A stretch of 64,000 nucleotides of DNA from the NCBI GenBank assembly GCA_017531385.1, contig JAFXLD010000039.1, positions 23,611-87,610 of the forward strand. Direction: 5' to 3'. Under the pieces are notes generated by a model, which was not told the DNA's origin, ran no database searches, and saw nothing but the letters and a program-made list of their open reading frames with translations. The stretch is from Clostridia bacterium. Lineage in GTDB: Bacteria > Bacillota > Clostridia > Oscillospirales > Acutalibacteraceae. A program made the translations under genes and the position numbers. Below are positions 1 through 9,165 of the stretch, piece by piece. How positions within the stretch are numbered: the stretch's first letter is position 1; each line of letters starts with the position of its first letter.

Positions 1-739
1 ATGTCACCATTCTGCCGTCGGATTTTCTCATCATTGACATTGCGTGTTCATCATCAAGATTGAGTATACATATATCAGACTCAGCAAAAAGCATTGATTT
101 TGCTTCTGCATAGTTTTCAAATGTGCCGTGATAATCAAGATGATCCTGTGTAAGGTTTGAGAACACACCTGCTGAAAAATGAAGTCCTGCAACTCTGTAC
201 TGTGCGAGAGCCTGTGAAGACACTTCCATAACGCAGTATTCACAGCCCTCATTTACCATTTCATTGAAAAGTGAATGAAGCTCAAAGCTTTCGGGTGTTG
301 TAAGTGCAGCGGGATATTCTTTGTCGCCTGCCATATTTTTAACAGTCCCGATAAGTCCTGACTTTTTGCCCAGTTTATCAAGCATGTTCTTTATAAGAAA
401 AGCTGTGGTTGTTTTTCCGTTTGTGCCTGTTATACCGATAAGCTTCAATTTACTTGCGGGATTACCGAAGAAATTTGAACACATAATCGACATTGCTGCA
501 CGTGTATTTTCAACAACGATCTGATTTTCAAGACCGAGGTCATGATCACACACAACACAGACCGCACCCTTTTCCAGCATTTCTGCCGCAACAGAATGAC
601 CGTCAAAGCGGTTACCTTTTATACATACGAATGCTGTGCCGTTTTTCACCTTCCGTGAATCGTCGGTGATAAAATCCACCTCAGCATCGTCATAAATATC
701 GTAAGTTTTTAATCCTTTGAGAATTTCGGAAATCTTCAT
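1..739 (-). CDS. murE: UDP-N-acetylmuramoyl-tripeptide synthetase, partial (MurE)
   Basis: Mur ligase that adds the third stem-peptide residue to UDP-MurNAc-L-Ala-D-Glu in the cytoplasm. The first ~246 codons are present; the 3' part lies beyond the left edge. Visible are the N-terminal UDP-substrate domain, the ATP-binding loop GITGTNGKTTT, and downstream motifs typical of MurE (TTPES, MEVSSQALAQ, NLTQDHLDYHG). The ATG at 737-739 is preceded by a clear CGGAGG ribosome binding site. It is the last visible gene of the mraZ-rsmH-ftsL-spoVD-murE cluster, 12 bases after spoVD. Whether it adds meso-DAP or L-Lys cannot be decided because the specificity motif lies outside the window. Confidence 0.95.
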   Translation of the reverse strand, partial: MKISEILKGLKTYDIYDDAEVDFITDDSRKVKNGTAFVCIKGNRFDGHSVAAEMLEKGAVCVVCDHDLGLENQIVVENTRAAMSIMCSNFFGNPASKLKLIGITGTNGKTTTAFLIKNMLDKLGKKSGLIGTVKNMAGDKEYPAALTTPESFELHSLFNEMVNEGCEYCVMEVSSQALAQYRVAGLHFSAGVFSNLTQDHLDYHGTFENYAEAKSMLFAESDICILNLDDEHAMSMMRKSDGRMVT

Positions 740-751
740 TGTTTACCTCCG

Positions 752-3043
752 TCAATCCGCAACGCCCACCGTAGTCTTGAATGATACAGTGATTATTTCG
801 CCCATATTTACGCTTGTTCCGGCTTCAACACTCTGCTTATATGCATATACTGTACCGCTGTTAAGAGAGCTGCCGGATATTTTTATATTAAGACCGCTGT
901 TTATTGCAACACGGTTTGCCTCACTGACTGTAAGACCTGTAAAATCAGGAACCGTTACTGTTTCTTCCTTATAATCCGTCTGAGTATAAAGCACTATCAT
1001 GCCGTCTGAAGGTAATTCTCTGCCTGCATCGGGGTACTGAGCAATTACGGTATCACCGTCACCGATGACCTTAACAGAAAGATTGGTACCATTTATAAGT
1101 GAACGTGCTTCCTGAACACTTTTGCCTGTAAAATGAGGAGCTGTTTCTTTAAGCAGTTTCATTTCTTCTGTTGTGTATGAATGATCAACACCCAGATATG
1201 TAAGAATCTGCTCGAGTACTTCACCTGCAAGAGGAGCTGCAACAGCACCGCCGCCGTGCTCGCCTGCCGGTTCGTCAACAATAATTATGACCGCTACTTC
1301 CGGATCATATGCAGGTGCAAAACCGCAGAAGGATGCGATATAAGCTTCTGTATTTTCATTTTTATTGTTTACAACAAGCTTTTCCGATGTACCTGTTTTT
1401 CCTGCGATATGATAACCTGCAACATAAGCGTTTTTACCTGTACCTGTTGAAACTACCTGCTCCATACATTCACAGATGATCTTTGCTGTTGACTCGGATA
1501 TTACCTGTCGTCTCACTGTGGGAGTTGTTTCTCTTATTGTGTTACCTTCAGCATCAAGTTCTTTGCTTACAAGATACGGAGTCATCAGATTTCCTCCGTT
1601 TGCAACAGCAGATACGGCGGTTATCATCTGAAGCGGAGACACCTGGAATGTCTGACCGAATGAATATGAAGCAAGGTCAGACTTTGTGAATCTGTCTCTT
1701 GACATATAAAGAATGTTTTCTGTGGGTGTAAGATCTCCGGATGAGTCTATACCTGTTTTTTCAGTAAAACCGAATGCCTCAAAATAGTCGTAATATTTTT
1801 CAGTTCCGAGTCTGTCTGCCAATGTAACTGCGAAAGGATTGCAGGAATTTTTGAGAAGATCCGCAAATGTTTCACTACCGTGTCCTCCGGCTTTCCAGCA
1901 ATTGATTCTTCTTGATGCATAATCAATAGAGCCGCTGCAAAAATGTGTTGTATTAAGATCTGCAACGCCTTCTTCAATTGCTGCGGCAGCAGTTACAATT
2001 TTAAAAACAGAACCGGGCTCGTATGTATTAACAATTGTATCATTGCTCCACTGAACACCCTGATAATATGACTTACTTCTCAGGTATGCAGAATCTGCAT
2101 CTTCCGATTCATCTTCCGGAGCAGCTGATGCTTCTTCATAAGCCTGCTGAAGCTGTTCACTGGAAAGTGCAAAAGGCTCGTTCAGATCGTAATCGGGAAG
2201 TGATACCATGCCCAGAACAGCGCCTGTATCAACATCCATTGCGACACCGTAAACACTCTGTGCCTTTGTGTCCTCAATAGCCTGTGAAAGAACATCTTCA
2301 AGAATATGCTGAATGTAGATATCAAGAGTCAGAACAATGCTGGTGCCTTCCTGAGCCTCATATATAGTTTCAAACTGATTGGGCATCAGTGCACCGTTGC
2401 CCTTAACTGCAGTCAGAGTTCTGCCTGAAACACCTTTGAGAACATCGTTATAATAGTACTCTATTCCTTCAAGACCGTCACCGTCACTGCCTGTAAAACC
2501 GATAACAGTTGATGCAAGATTTGAATAGGGATAATATCTCTTGACATCAGGATCGATACACACTATTTCGCTCAGGTCTATCGGATTCTCTTTTCTGTCT
2601 TCGTACTCTTCAATAAATGAATAAATTGCATCTCTTGTATCTTTTTCAATTTCACCTTTCACAAGCTGATATGAATAATTTTTCTCGGTATAGCTTCTTA
2701 TTTTAGCCTCATCCATATCAAGTATCACGGAAAGTCCGCTTGCTATAATATCACGGACTTCATCTCTTTTTTCTTCCTTGAAATTATTGATCTTGGAAGG
2801 ATTGAGATATACACGCCAGACAGACGCACTCTGAGCGAGCACGTTCATATTTGCATCGTAAATCGTGCCTCGGGATGCTTCAATCTCTTTATCGCCGAGT
2901 TGCTGACTTTCTGCTTTGGCAGAATACTCATCACCCTTTATAAGTTGCAGATAAGCAAGTCTGCCTAAAAGCAAACCTGCCAGCACAAATATTATAATAT
3001 AAGAAAAAAATCCTCTTCTGTGACTGTTTACTGTCGATTTCAC
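752..3043 (-). CDS. spoVD: PASTA-domain penicillin-binding protein 2 (SpoVD/FtsI type)
   Basis: Class B transpeptidase that cross-links peptidoglycan at the septum or spore cortex. The 763-residue protein has one N-terminal membrane anchor (about residues 12-35), a dimerisation domain, and a transpeptidase domain with SVFK (catalytic Ser345), an SCN motif and KTGTSE. Two PASTA repeats fill roughly residues 620-760. The start is GTG, with AAGGAGAG nine bases upstream. Many Firmicutes carry two such genes here (pbpB and spoVD); only one is present, so it may serve both vegetative division and sporulation. A perfect 13-bp terminator hairpin separates it from ftsL, suggesting at least partly independent transcription. 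The choice between SpoVD and FtsI is uncertain. Confidence 0.93.
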   Translation of the reverse strand: MKSTVNSHRRGFFSYIIIFVLAGLLLGRLAYLQLIKGDEYSAKAESQQLGDKEIEASRGTIYDANMNVLAQSASVWRVYLNPSKINNFKEEKRDEVRDIIASGLSVILDMDEAKIRSYTEKNYSYQLVKGEIEKDTRDAIYSFIEEYEDRKENPIDLSEIVCIDPDVKRYYPYSNLASTVIGFTGSDGDGLEGIEYYYNDVLKGVSGRTLTAVKGNGALMPNQFETIYEAQEGTSIVLTLDIYIQHILEDVLSQAIEDTKAQSVYGVAMDVDTGAVLGMVSLPDYDLNEPFALSSEQLQQAYEEASAAPEDESEDADSAYLRSKSYYQGVQWSNDTIVNTYEPGSVFKIVTAAAAIEEGVADLNTTHFCSGSIDYASRRINCWKAGGHGSETFADLLKNSCNPFAVTLADRLGTEKYYDYFEAFGFTEKTGIDSSGDLTPTENILYMSRDRFTKSDLASYSFGQTFQVSPLQMITAVSAVANGGNLMTPYLVSKELDAEGNTIRETTPTVRRQVISESTAKIICECMEQVVSTGTGKNAYVAGYHIAGKTGTSEKLVVNNKNENTEAYIASFCGFAPAYDPEVAVIIIVDEPAGEHGGGAVAAPLAGEVLEQILTYLGVDHSYTTEEMKLLKETAPHFTGKSVQEARSLINGTNLSVKVIGDGDTVIAQYPDAGRELPSDGMIVLYTQTDYKEETVTVPDFTGLTVSEANRVAINSGLNIKISGSSLNSGTVYAYKQSVEAGTSVNMGEIITVSFKTTVGVAD

Positions 3044-3116
3044 AGCAAAATCTCTCCTTCTTTATGAGTATTTCCGAGCCGTTTTTCAGCATTAAAAAAG
3101 TGCCCCAGATTGCCAT

Positions 3117-3146
3117 AAAAAGGGCGAAAGATTTTTCGCCCTTTTT
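3117..3146 (-). terminator. Intrinsic terminator between ftsL and spoVD
   Basis: A perfect 13-bp inverted repeat (AAAAAGGGCGAAA / TTTCGCCCTTTTT) with a 4-base loop ends in a T-run on the minus strand. It lies after ftsL and before spoVD, so it can terminate or attenuate mraZ-rsmH-ftsL transcripts. Confidence 0.75.
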
Positions 3147-3203
3147 ATGATGGTTCTGACACCTGTATGTCAAAACAATCCCTGAATTATGTTTATTTAT
3201 AGT

Positions 3204-3743
3204 TTAAGAAAAATATTCTTTTATGCTCTCGAATTTTGAAACAAGTGAATTTTCACTGTATGATTTCCCGCCCGAGATTACAACATGATTTGATTCTCCC
3301 GAATCAAAGTATGTTATTCTGTAATTTTCAAGTTTTACCATTCCGAGAGTCTGTTCTGCATAGTCTTCAACCTTATCAATTGAAACCATACCTTCAAGCG
3401 CAGATTCAAGACGGATATTTTCACTTTTTGCAATATTGATTTCTGACTGGACTGCATTGATTTTTGTTGCAGTTTCATCCATTTTTACATTAAGGAACAA
3501 AACGATTCCCAACACGAAAGCTACAGAAAAAACAGAAAGCAAAATTTTTGCACCGCTTATGTATGATGCACGTGCTGCTTTTTTCTGAGAATTAGTGACA
3601 GCTGACGTTTTTTTCTTTTTTACGGTCTGTTTTTTCTCAGGAATAATTTCCGGTTCATATACAGGCTCAAGCTGAGGTGCAGATGTACCGTAATCAAGTG
3701 AATCAAACATTGAGAATTTATATATATTCTGATTCTGCGCCAA
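3204..3743 (-). CDS. ftsL: FtsL/DivIC-like septum protein
   Basis: Small bitopic division protein, identified mainly by position between rsmH and the PBP2 gene and by its architecture. The 179 residues comprise a charged, Lys-rich cytoplasmic N-terminus (about 1-63), one transmembrane helix (about 64-84), then a coiled-coil-like extracytoplasmic segment rich in Ile/Leu heptads (NAVQSEINIAKSENIRLESAL) and a short C-terminal domain. This matches FtsL/DivIC partners of the divisome, which recruit FtsW/FtsI. Sequence conservation in this family is weak. It starts 24 bases after rsmH ends. Confidence 0.8.
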   Translation of the reverse strand: MAQNQNIYKFSMFDSLDYGTSAPQLEPVYEPEIIPEKKQTVKKKKTSAVTNSQKKAARASYISGAKILLSVFSVAFVLGIVLFLNVKMDETATKINAVQSEINIAKSENIRLESALEGMVSIDKVEDYAEQTLGMVKLENYRITYFDSGESNHVVISGGKSYSENSLVSKFESIKEYFS

Positions 3744-3767
3744 AATGAACCTCTCCTTAAAAAATTT

Positions 3768-4691
3768 TTACAGTTTTATAACTGCCCTGAGCCTTGCACT
3801 TCTGCTTCTCGGGTTGTATTCAAGCTCCTCATCCGTGGGAGCCTTTGATTTAAAGGGTAACTCACCTTTCGGTTTATTTCCGCATATACAAACGGGAAAT
3901 TCAGGCGGACAAGTACAACCCTTACAAAAATCATTAAAAGTATTCTTCACAATTCTGTCTTCAAGTGAATGGAATGTGATTATCGCAAGCACACCACCGG
4001 GTTTAAGACTGTCAAACATATCTATGAGTGCACCGGGTAACATTTCAAGCTCACGGTTTATGTAAATTCTTATAGCCTGGAATGTTTTTCTTGCGGGATG
4101 ACCGTCTCTTTTTGCCTTTGCAGGCATTGAAGCGGAAATTATATCGCACAGCTCAAAAGTTGTTTCTATGGGCTTATCCGCCCTTCTCTTAACAATATTT
4201 TTTGCTATACTTCTTGCAAATTTTTCTTCTCCGTAAGAAAAAATAATGTCTGCAAGCTCTTTTTCCGATAATTCATTGACGGCATTGTAAGCCGAATATC
4301 CGGACTTGCTCATTCTCATATCAAGAGGAGCATCCTTGTGAATTGAAAACCCTCGCTCTGCAGTATCAAGCTGAAATGAGCTGACACCAAGGTCTGCGAG
4401 AATACCGTCTGCGCCGTCAACATTCTGTGAAGAAAGTATATTCAATATATTATCAAAAACATCGTTGACTATTGTAACGTTTTCATTCTTTCTGAATTTT
4501 TCTGTCAGCACTGCAATAGCGTCGGGGTCACGGTCAATGGCAATAAGTCTGCCTGTGTGATTGAGCAATTTCAATATTTCAGAGGAGTGACCCCCGCCGC
4601 CTGCAGTTGCATCGACATAAATCCCATCTTGTCTGACGGACAGTGCATCGACTGCTTCCTGAAGCAGAACCGATTTATGGTTAAATTCCAT
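3768..4691 (-). CDS. rsmH: 16S rRNA (cytosine1402-N4)-methyltransferase RsmH
   Basis: SAM-dependent methyltransferase (formerly MraW) that N4-methylates C1402 in the ribosomal P-site region. The 307-residue length is normal. Motifs: N-terminal HKSVLLQEAVDAL, the SAM loop VDATAGGGGHS, ADLGVSSFQLD, and the C-terminal FHSLEDRIVK followed by a Cys-rich CKGCTCPPEFPVC segment. It is the second gene of the mraZ cluster, 35 bases downstream of mraZ and 24 bases before ftsL. Confidence 0.96.
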   Translation of the reverse strand: MEFNHKSVLLQEAVDALSVRQDGIYVDATAGGGGHSSEILKLLNHTGRLIAIDRDPDAIAVLTEKFRKNENVTIVNDVFDNILNILSSQNVDGADGILADLGVSSFQLDTAERGFSIHKDAPLDMRMSKSGYSAYNAVNELSEKELADIIFSYGEEKFARSIAKNIVKRRADKPIETTFELCDIISASMPAKAKRDGHPARKTFQAIRIYINRELEMLPGALIDMFDSLKPGGVLAIITFHSLEDRIVKNTFNDFCKGCTCPPEFPVCICGNKPKGELPFKSKAPTDEELEYNPRSRSARLRAVIKL

Positions 4692-4726
4692 AACGCACCG
4701 CCTTTCGTCAACATCTATATTCGTTC

Positions 4727-5146
4727 TCAGATATAACCCATTTTTTTATCCCAGGTTTCTCTGTTCCAGACTTCAATACGGTTACCCATACCGATGATCG
4801 CAACTTCACCTTCGATGCCTGCGTGTCTGAGCTGAACGGCACTGAGTGTTATTCTTCCCTGCTTGTCCATTTTTACATCATCCACATAACCGAAAAAGCT
4901 ACGGCTGATTTCTGCTGCTGCTTCAATCTCTTCGACTGTAAGTGCTTCGTCTTCCATGTCATTATACTTCTGAGCAAGCTTGTCAAAATGCTCTGCTGTA
5001 TAAAGTCTTAAACAGTTACCTTTTTCACCTTTTTGCCTGAAAACATAAACTGTTTCGCCAAGCGCTTCACGACTGCCTACAGGTATGAATATTCTGTTTT
5101 TCGCATCAAGACCATGGTATGATGTTGATGAAAATCTGTTGTTCAC
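4727..5146 (-). CDS. mraZ: Transcriptional regulator MraZ
   Basis: DNA-binding regulator of the division and cell-wall cluster with two AbrB-like SpoVT folds. The reading frame is open further upstream, but the GTG at 5144-5146 is chosen because it has AAAGGAG eight bases before it and gives the usual ~140 residues, beginning VNNRFSSTSYHGLDAKNRI, where MraZ proteins normally start. The second domain is visible at YVDDVKMDKQGRITL. It is the first gene of the cluster and probably represses its own promoter through the TGG-type repeats upstream. Confidence 0.93.
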   Translation of the reverse strand: MNNRFSSTSYHGLDAKNRIFIPVGSREALGETVYVFRQKGEKGNCLRLYTAEHFDKLAQKYNDMEDEALTVEEIEAAAEISRSFFGYVDDVKMDKQGRITLSAVQLRHAGIEGEVAIIGMGNRIEVWNRETWDKKMGYI

Positions 5147-5201
5147 ACGCCCGACTCCTTTCAAGCAAATTTTAAAATGCAAAAAACAGGGGTTAATGCT
5201 T

Positions 5202-5293
5202 CCATTGTCCCCATTTTTCACCACTTTGGTGTTATAATAGTGCATTCCTGCACCACTTGACATAATTATACAAGGAAAAGCACTAAAATGCAA
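5202..5293 (-). promoter_or_regulatory. mraZ promoter and MraZ-box repeats
   Basis: On the minus strand, TTGCAT (5288-5293), a 17-base spacer and a perfect TATAAT (5265-5270) form a sigma-A-type promoter. Downstream, towards mraZ, are TGG-containing direct repeats AAAGTGG, AAAATGG and ACAATGG spaced 10 and 9 bases apart (5202-5226), and one more AAGTGG about 32 bases upstream of them. About 10-base spacing of TGG repeats is what MraZ is known to bind in other bacteria. That it binds here is inference. Confidence 0.65.
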
Positions 5294-5511
5294 TAGCAAA
5301 TTGAAAAAAAATTTCATTTTTTGCAACTTTTTATTTTTCCAATTCAGAATATAAAGGTGTTAAAAATGGCTATTCTGCGAGCTTTTTTACAGAGAAAAAC
5401 AATGAGATGTGTCGAACAGATGTGCACACACAATATCTTGTGTTTATGTACATTTTTTGGTACATTTATCCACTAAAACTGTATTTTTACTCCACCTGAC
5501 TTTCTTTTTCA

Positions 5512-5540
5512 TTGCATTTTTATTTTCACTGTGTTACAAT
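5512..5540 (+). promoter_or_regulatory. Promoter of the alpha-L-rhamnosidase gene
   Basis: TTGCAT (5512-5517), 17-base spacer, TACAAT (5535-5540). The gene starts 32 bases downstream after an AAAAGGAG site. The rest of the 5327-5572 divergent spacer is AT-rich with no other recognisable element. Confidence 0.55.
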
Positions 5541-5572
5541 CAGATTAACAATCCGAAAAGGAGTGCGTATTA

Positions 5573-7753
5573 ATGAAAAATATAAAAAATGCAAAATGGA
5601 TCAAGAGTCCTAAAATTTTTGACCTTGCATCTACCGAATTTTCAAAGGAATTCAGCATAACAAAGCCCGTAAAGAAAGCTACAATGGAAGCTACCGCTTA
5701 CGGCGTTTACAAAATCATCCTCAACGGTAATAAAGTCGGTGATTATATTTTTGCTCCCGGTTGGACAAGCTATCACAAACGTCTCCAGGTGGAAACATAC
5801 GACATTACGGACATGCTCTGTAATAATAATACAATTATATTAGGTGTCGGTCCCGGCTGGAAATGCCCGAACTTTTTCAATTCATCAAAACTTCAGCACA
5901 GATTCCTCGGTGTGGGTGAAATGGCTGTTCTTGCATCAATTGAGATTGAATATGAAGACGGCACGGCTGACCTTATTTACACAGACGAAAGCTGGATAAA
6001 TACTCTCGGAAAGACAGTTTATTCACACCTTTACAACGGCTACACATATGATGCAACTTTTGAAGACAATTCCCCTGTCAATGCCGTTGCAATCCCCATG
6101 AATAATGATAATCTCATTGACCGTGACGGTGAAAAAATAACCGAACAGGAGCACCTGACGGTCAAGGAAATCATAATTACTCCCAAAGGCGAAACTGTTC
6201 TCGACTTCGGTCAGAATATGACGGGTTATGTTCAGTTCAAAATAAAGGGCAACAAGGGCGAAAAGGCTACAATCTATCACGCAGAAGTTCTTGATGCAGA
6301 CGGCAATTTCTACCGTGACAATTACCGCAGTGCAAAGGCTGAGGCTTCATTCATCTGTGATGGTGAAGAACACATCTGCAAACCCGATTACAATTTTTTT
6401 GGTTTCCGTTACATAAAGCTTGAAAATTTCAGCGACGAAATAAAGAAAGAGAATTTCACAGCCATTGTTGTTCATTCAGAAATGAAGAGAACTGGCCATT
6501 TTGAGTGTTCAGACGAAAGAATCAACAAGCTTTTCAGCAACATCATATGGGGTCAGAAAGGCAACTTCCTTGATGTTCCCACAGACTGCCCTCAGAGAGA
6601 TGAAAGACTCGGCTGGACAGGTGATGCACAGGTTTTTGTTAAAACTGCTTCATACAACTACGATGTTGAAAAATTCTTCACAAAATGGCTCGCTGACCTG
6701 AGAGCTGACCAGACAGCATGGGGTGCTGTTCCTCATGTTATCCCTAACACTTTTGTTCCCGACGATGAATGCTCTGCTGCCTGGGCAGATGCTGCTACAA
6801 TCTGTCCCTGGCAGATGTATCTGACATACGGCAACAAAGAAATCATCAAAGATTCACTTAAATCAATGGCTGATTATCTTGAATATATAGATTACCACAC
6901 ATGGGATAATCTCTGGGCAAGAGGACACCATTTCGGTGACTGGCTCAACCTTGACGGTTCAAGTCCCGAAGATTGCAGTCACGGAACAGACAAAGACCTT
7001 ATTGCAACAGCATATTTCATTTATTCAAGCTCAATTTATATCAAGGCTTGTGAGCTCCTGGGTGAAGATGCAGGTAAATACCCCGAAATGAGAGAGAACT
7101 TCATCAAGGCTTTCAGAAACAAATACATGAAAGACGGCAGAATTACTCCCGAATATGCAACACAGACAGCCTGTGTTCTTGCCTGTCATTTCGGAATCAG
7201 CGACAACATCGCAGAAACTGCAAAACAGCTCAATGAACTTGTAACGGAATGCGGACATCTTAAAACAGGCTTTGTAGGCACTCCTTATCTGCTTCATGCA
7301 CTCAGCGACAATGGCTACACAAAGACTGCATATGACATTCTGCTCCGTGAAGAATATCCCTCATGGCTCTTCTCAGTCAAGATGGGTGCTACAACAATCT
7401 GGGAGCATTGGGACAGTATGCGTGAAGACGGCACAATGTGGAGCACTTCAATGAACTCATTCAACCATTATGCTTACGGCTCCGTTGCAGACTGGCTTTA
7501 CGGCGATGCGGCAGGCATCAAGATTGACGAAAGCAAGCCTGCGTTTGAGCATATCATCTTCGCTCCCCTTACCGATGACAGACTTGATTACGTAAAGGCA
7601 TCAATCGAATCAAGATTCGGTACTGTCAAATCTGAATGGAAGAGAGAAAACGGCAAGGTTTCTTATTTCTTTACAGTCCCTGCAGGTTGCACCGCAACAG
7701 TAATCATCGACGGCAAAGAAACAGAAGTTTCAGAGGGTGAATATACATTTTAA
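5573..7753 (+). CDS. Alpha-L-rhamnosidase, GH78 family
   Basis: Glycoside hydrolase predicted to release alpha-L-rhamnose from plant glycosides or rhamnose-containing polysaccharides. The 726 residues show N-terminal beta-sandwich domains (about 1-300), then an alpha/alpha-barrel catalytic domain with the family motif DVPTDCPQRDERLGWTGD beginning at Asp334, which carries the acidic catalytic residues. WEHWDS near residue 610 is the second conserved catalytic region. A C-terminal beta domain follows. There is no signal peptide, so it probably acts on imported oligosaccharides in the cytoplasm. It is monocistronic, with its own promoter and terminator. Together with the GH2 enzyme and the fucose genes it suggests a glycan-using lifestyle. 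Confidence 0.9.
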   Translation: MKNIKNAKWIKSPKIFDLASTEFSKEFSITKPVKKATMEATAYGVYKIILNGNKVGDYIFAPGWTSYHKRLQVETYDITDMLCNNNTIILGVGPGWKCPNFFNSSKLQHRFLGVGEMAVLASIEIEYEDGTADLIYTDESWINTLGKTVYSHLYNGYTYDATFEDNSPVNAVAIPMNNDNLIDRDGEKITEQEHLTVKEIIITPKGETVLDFGQNMTGYVQFKIKGNKGEKATIYHAEVLDADGNFYRDNYRSAKAEASFICDGEEHICKPDYNFFGFRYIKLENFSDEIKKENFTAIVVHSEMKRTGHFECSDERINKLFSNIIWGQKGNFLDVPTDCPQRDERLGWTGDAQVFVKTASYNYDVEKFFTKWLADLRADQTAWGAVPHVIPNTFVPDDECSAAWADAATICPWQMYLTYGNKEIIKDSLKSMADYLEYIDYHTWDNLWARGHHFGDWLNLDGSSPEDCSHGTDKDLIATAYFIYSSSIYIKACELLGEDAGKYPEMRENFIKAFRNKYMKDGRITPEYATQTACVLACHFGISDNIAETAKQLNELVTECGHLKTGFVGTPYLLHALSDNGYTKTAYDILLREEYPSWLFSVKMGATTIWEHWDSMREDGTMWSTSMNSFNHYAYGSVADWLYGDAAGIKIDESKPAFEHIIFAPLTDDRLDYVKASIESRFGTVKSEWKRENGKVSYFFTVPAGCTATVIIDGKETEVSEGEYTF

Positions 7754-7776
7754 AATCAATATATAAACAAAAAAAT

Positions 7777-7806
7777 CTCCGAAGCCATACGGCTTCGGAG
7801 TTTTTT
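7777..7806. terminator. Bidirectional terminator after the rhamnosidase gene
   Basis: CTCCGAAGCC / GGCTTCGGAG, a 10-bp stem with ATAC loop, followed by six T on the plus strand and preceded by an A-run that serves the convergent metallophosphoesterase gene. Confidence 0.85.
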
Positions 7807-7810
7807 CATA

Positions 7811-8827
7811 TCAATTCACCTGTTCAAAATCATACATATCTTTCACATTGTCAGCTTTTGTATCAATCGTTATCAGTGTGCTTGAAACCTTTGTCTGAGG
7901 TGTAATGTGATAATATGTGCCGTTATAGTAACTGCATTTTCCCTCTTTCGGGTGAACATGCCCCATTGAAACAAGCCCTACTCTGCCCGATTCACTGAAA
8001 ATGTCATCCAAGGGTGCATTTTTTGGAATATTATATTCTTCCTTTACTTCATCAATGGTTGAATAACCGTCCTTGTATGCTTCGCCGTCAATTGCTGCTT
8101 TTGCAAAATTCGGAGTGTTTTCGTGGATAAAAACGCTCAGCATAATATTTTCATTCTGTCTGATTTTTTCATTGATGGCATTTTTGCACCATTCAATCTG
8201 GTCCTCATGCACATAGCCGTAAATATGCTCTTCGTCTTCATTGTCATAGTCCATTGTATCAAGGAAAACGAATGAATGAACTACATTTTCGCCGTCTGAA
8301 ATGTCAATTGTGTACTGTGCACCGCCTGAAATCTCCCTGACATCGGCACAAAGACAATACTCTGACTGAGAAAGATATGCAACAACATCGGCAGATGTTC
8401 CGTATTTTATGCCGTCATTATTGCCGGGGATATATGCCCAATATTGTTCAAGTGATTCAAAAAGTCCGATAACATTATCAAGAGCAAACTTTTTATTGTA
8501 AGGTCCTTTTTCACCGCCATCAAGCATATCACCCGAAACCACCACAAGGTCGGGACTGTATCTGATAGTCAGTTCTTCCATTTTTCCCAGCACTTTTACA
8601 TCATTCCATGAAAGTCCCGTTGTAAAATGAGTGTCCGAGAACTGAAGAACGGTAAATTTTCCGTCAGCATCAGTGTATAACATCGGCAAATCTTTGTCAG
8701 CCGAAACTATTTCCGAATACCCCGTTATATCACCCTTTTCTTTCAGCTGCGTAAATGAGCCATCTGTTGTAAAGAAATTAAAAATACCGCTGAGAACTGC
8801 CAACAGAATTGCAAAAAATGATTTCAT
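7811..8827 (-). CDS. Secreted calcineurin-like metallophosphoesterase
   Basis: Binuclear-metal phosphoesterase. The 338-residue protein begins with a signal-peptide-like hydrophobic stretch (KSFFAILLAVLSGIFNF), so it is probably exported or membrane-tethered. Metal-ligand motifs appear in the expected order: QFSDTHF, VVSGDMLDGG, a GNND box, and MGHVHP near the C-terminus. This arrangement resembles purple-acid/Icc-type phosphodiesterases; the substrate cannot be told. It is divergent from the XRE gene at 8932, with overlapping promoter regions. The ATG has an AAGGAGGAAA ribosome binding site. Confidence 0.85.
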   Translation of the reverse strand: MKSFFAILLAVLSGIFNFFTTDGSFTQLKEKGDITGYSEIVSADKDLPMLYTDADGKFTVLQFSDTHFTTGLSWNDVKVLGKMEELTIRYSPDLVVVSGDMLDGGEKGPYNKKFALDNVIGLFESLEQYWAYIPGNNDGIKYGTSADVVAYLSQSEYCLCADVREISGGAQYTIDISDGENVVHSFVFLDTMDYDNEDEEHIYGYVHEDQIEWCKNAINEKIRQNENIMLSVFIHENTPNFAKAAIDGEAYKDGYSTIDEVKEEYNIPKNAPLDDIFSESGRVGLVSMGHVHPKEGKCSYYNGTYYHITPQTKVSSTLITIDTKADNVKDMYDFEQVN

Positions 8828-8854
8828 TATAGTTTCCTCCTTAAATTTTGCTTT

Positions 8855-8883
8855 ATACTATCACAAATTGAGATATTTGTCAA
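8855..8883 (-). promoter_or_regulatory. Promoter of the metallophosphoesterase gene
   Basis: On the minus strand: TTGACA (8878-8883), 17-base spacer, TAGTAT (8855-8860). The spacer contains the inverted repeat ACAAAT-N6-ATTTGT (8863-8880), and GTCAATA occurs twice next to it. This may be an operator of the divergent XRE regulator (inference). Confidence 0.5.
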
Positions 8884-8931
8884 TACTTCCGTCAATAATA
8901 TTATAAAATGTATTCGATTGGAGTGAAAAGA

Positions 8932-9138
8932 GTGCGACTTAAAGATTTGCGGGAAGATAATGACTACACACAGACATTCATTGCTGAATATCTCGGCGTG
9001 AAACAAAATACCTATTCACAATATGAGTGTGAAAAAAGAGAAATTCCCATTGCATTACTTATCAAACTTGCAAAACTTTATGACACTTCTGTTGACTATA
9101 TTCTTGAACTTACAAATAATGCAAAAAGGTATGAATAA
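8932..9138 (+). CDS. Small XRE-family HTH regulator
   Basis: Cro/CI-type DNA-binding protein of 68 residues consisting of little more than one helix-turn-helix. It begins RLKDLREDNDYTQ, has the HTH around TFIAEYLGVKQNTYSQYE and ends in the usual LIKLAKLYDTSVDYIL. I chose the GTG at 8932 because it has GGAG about nine bases upstream and gives the normal family start; an in-frame ATG at 8908 lacks a good ribosome binding site. It is divergent from the secreted phosphoesterase and may regulate it and itself. It resembles the XRE gene at 44347. Confidence 0.85.
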   Translation: MRLKDLREDNDYTQTFIAEYLGVKQNTYSQYECEKREIPIALLIKLAKLYDTSVDYILELTNNAKRYE

Positions 9139-9165
9139 CATTAATTCTTTGTGAGTATGATACAC

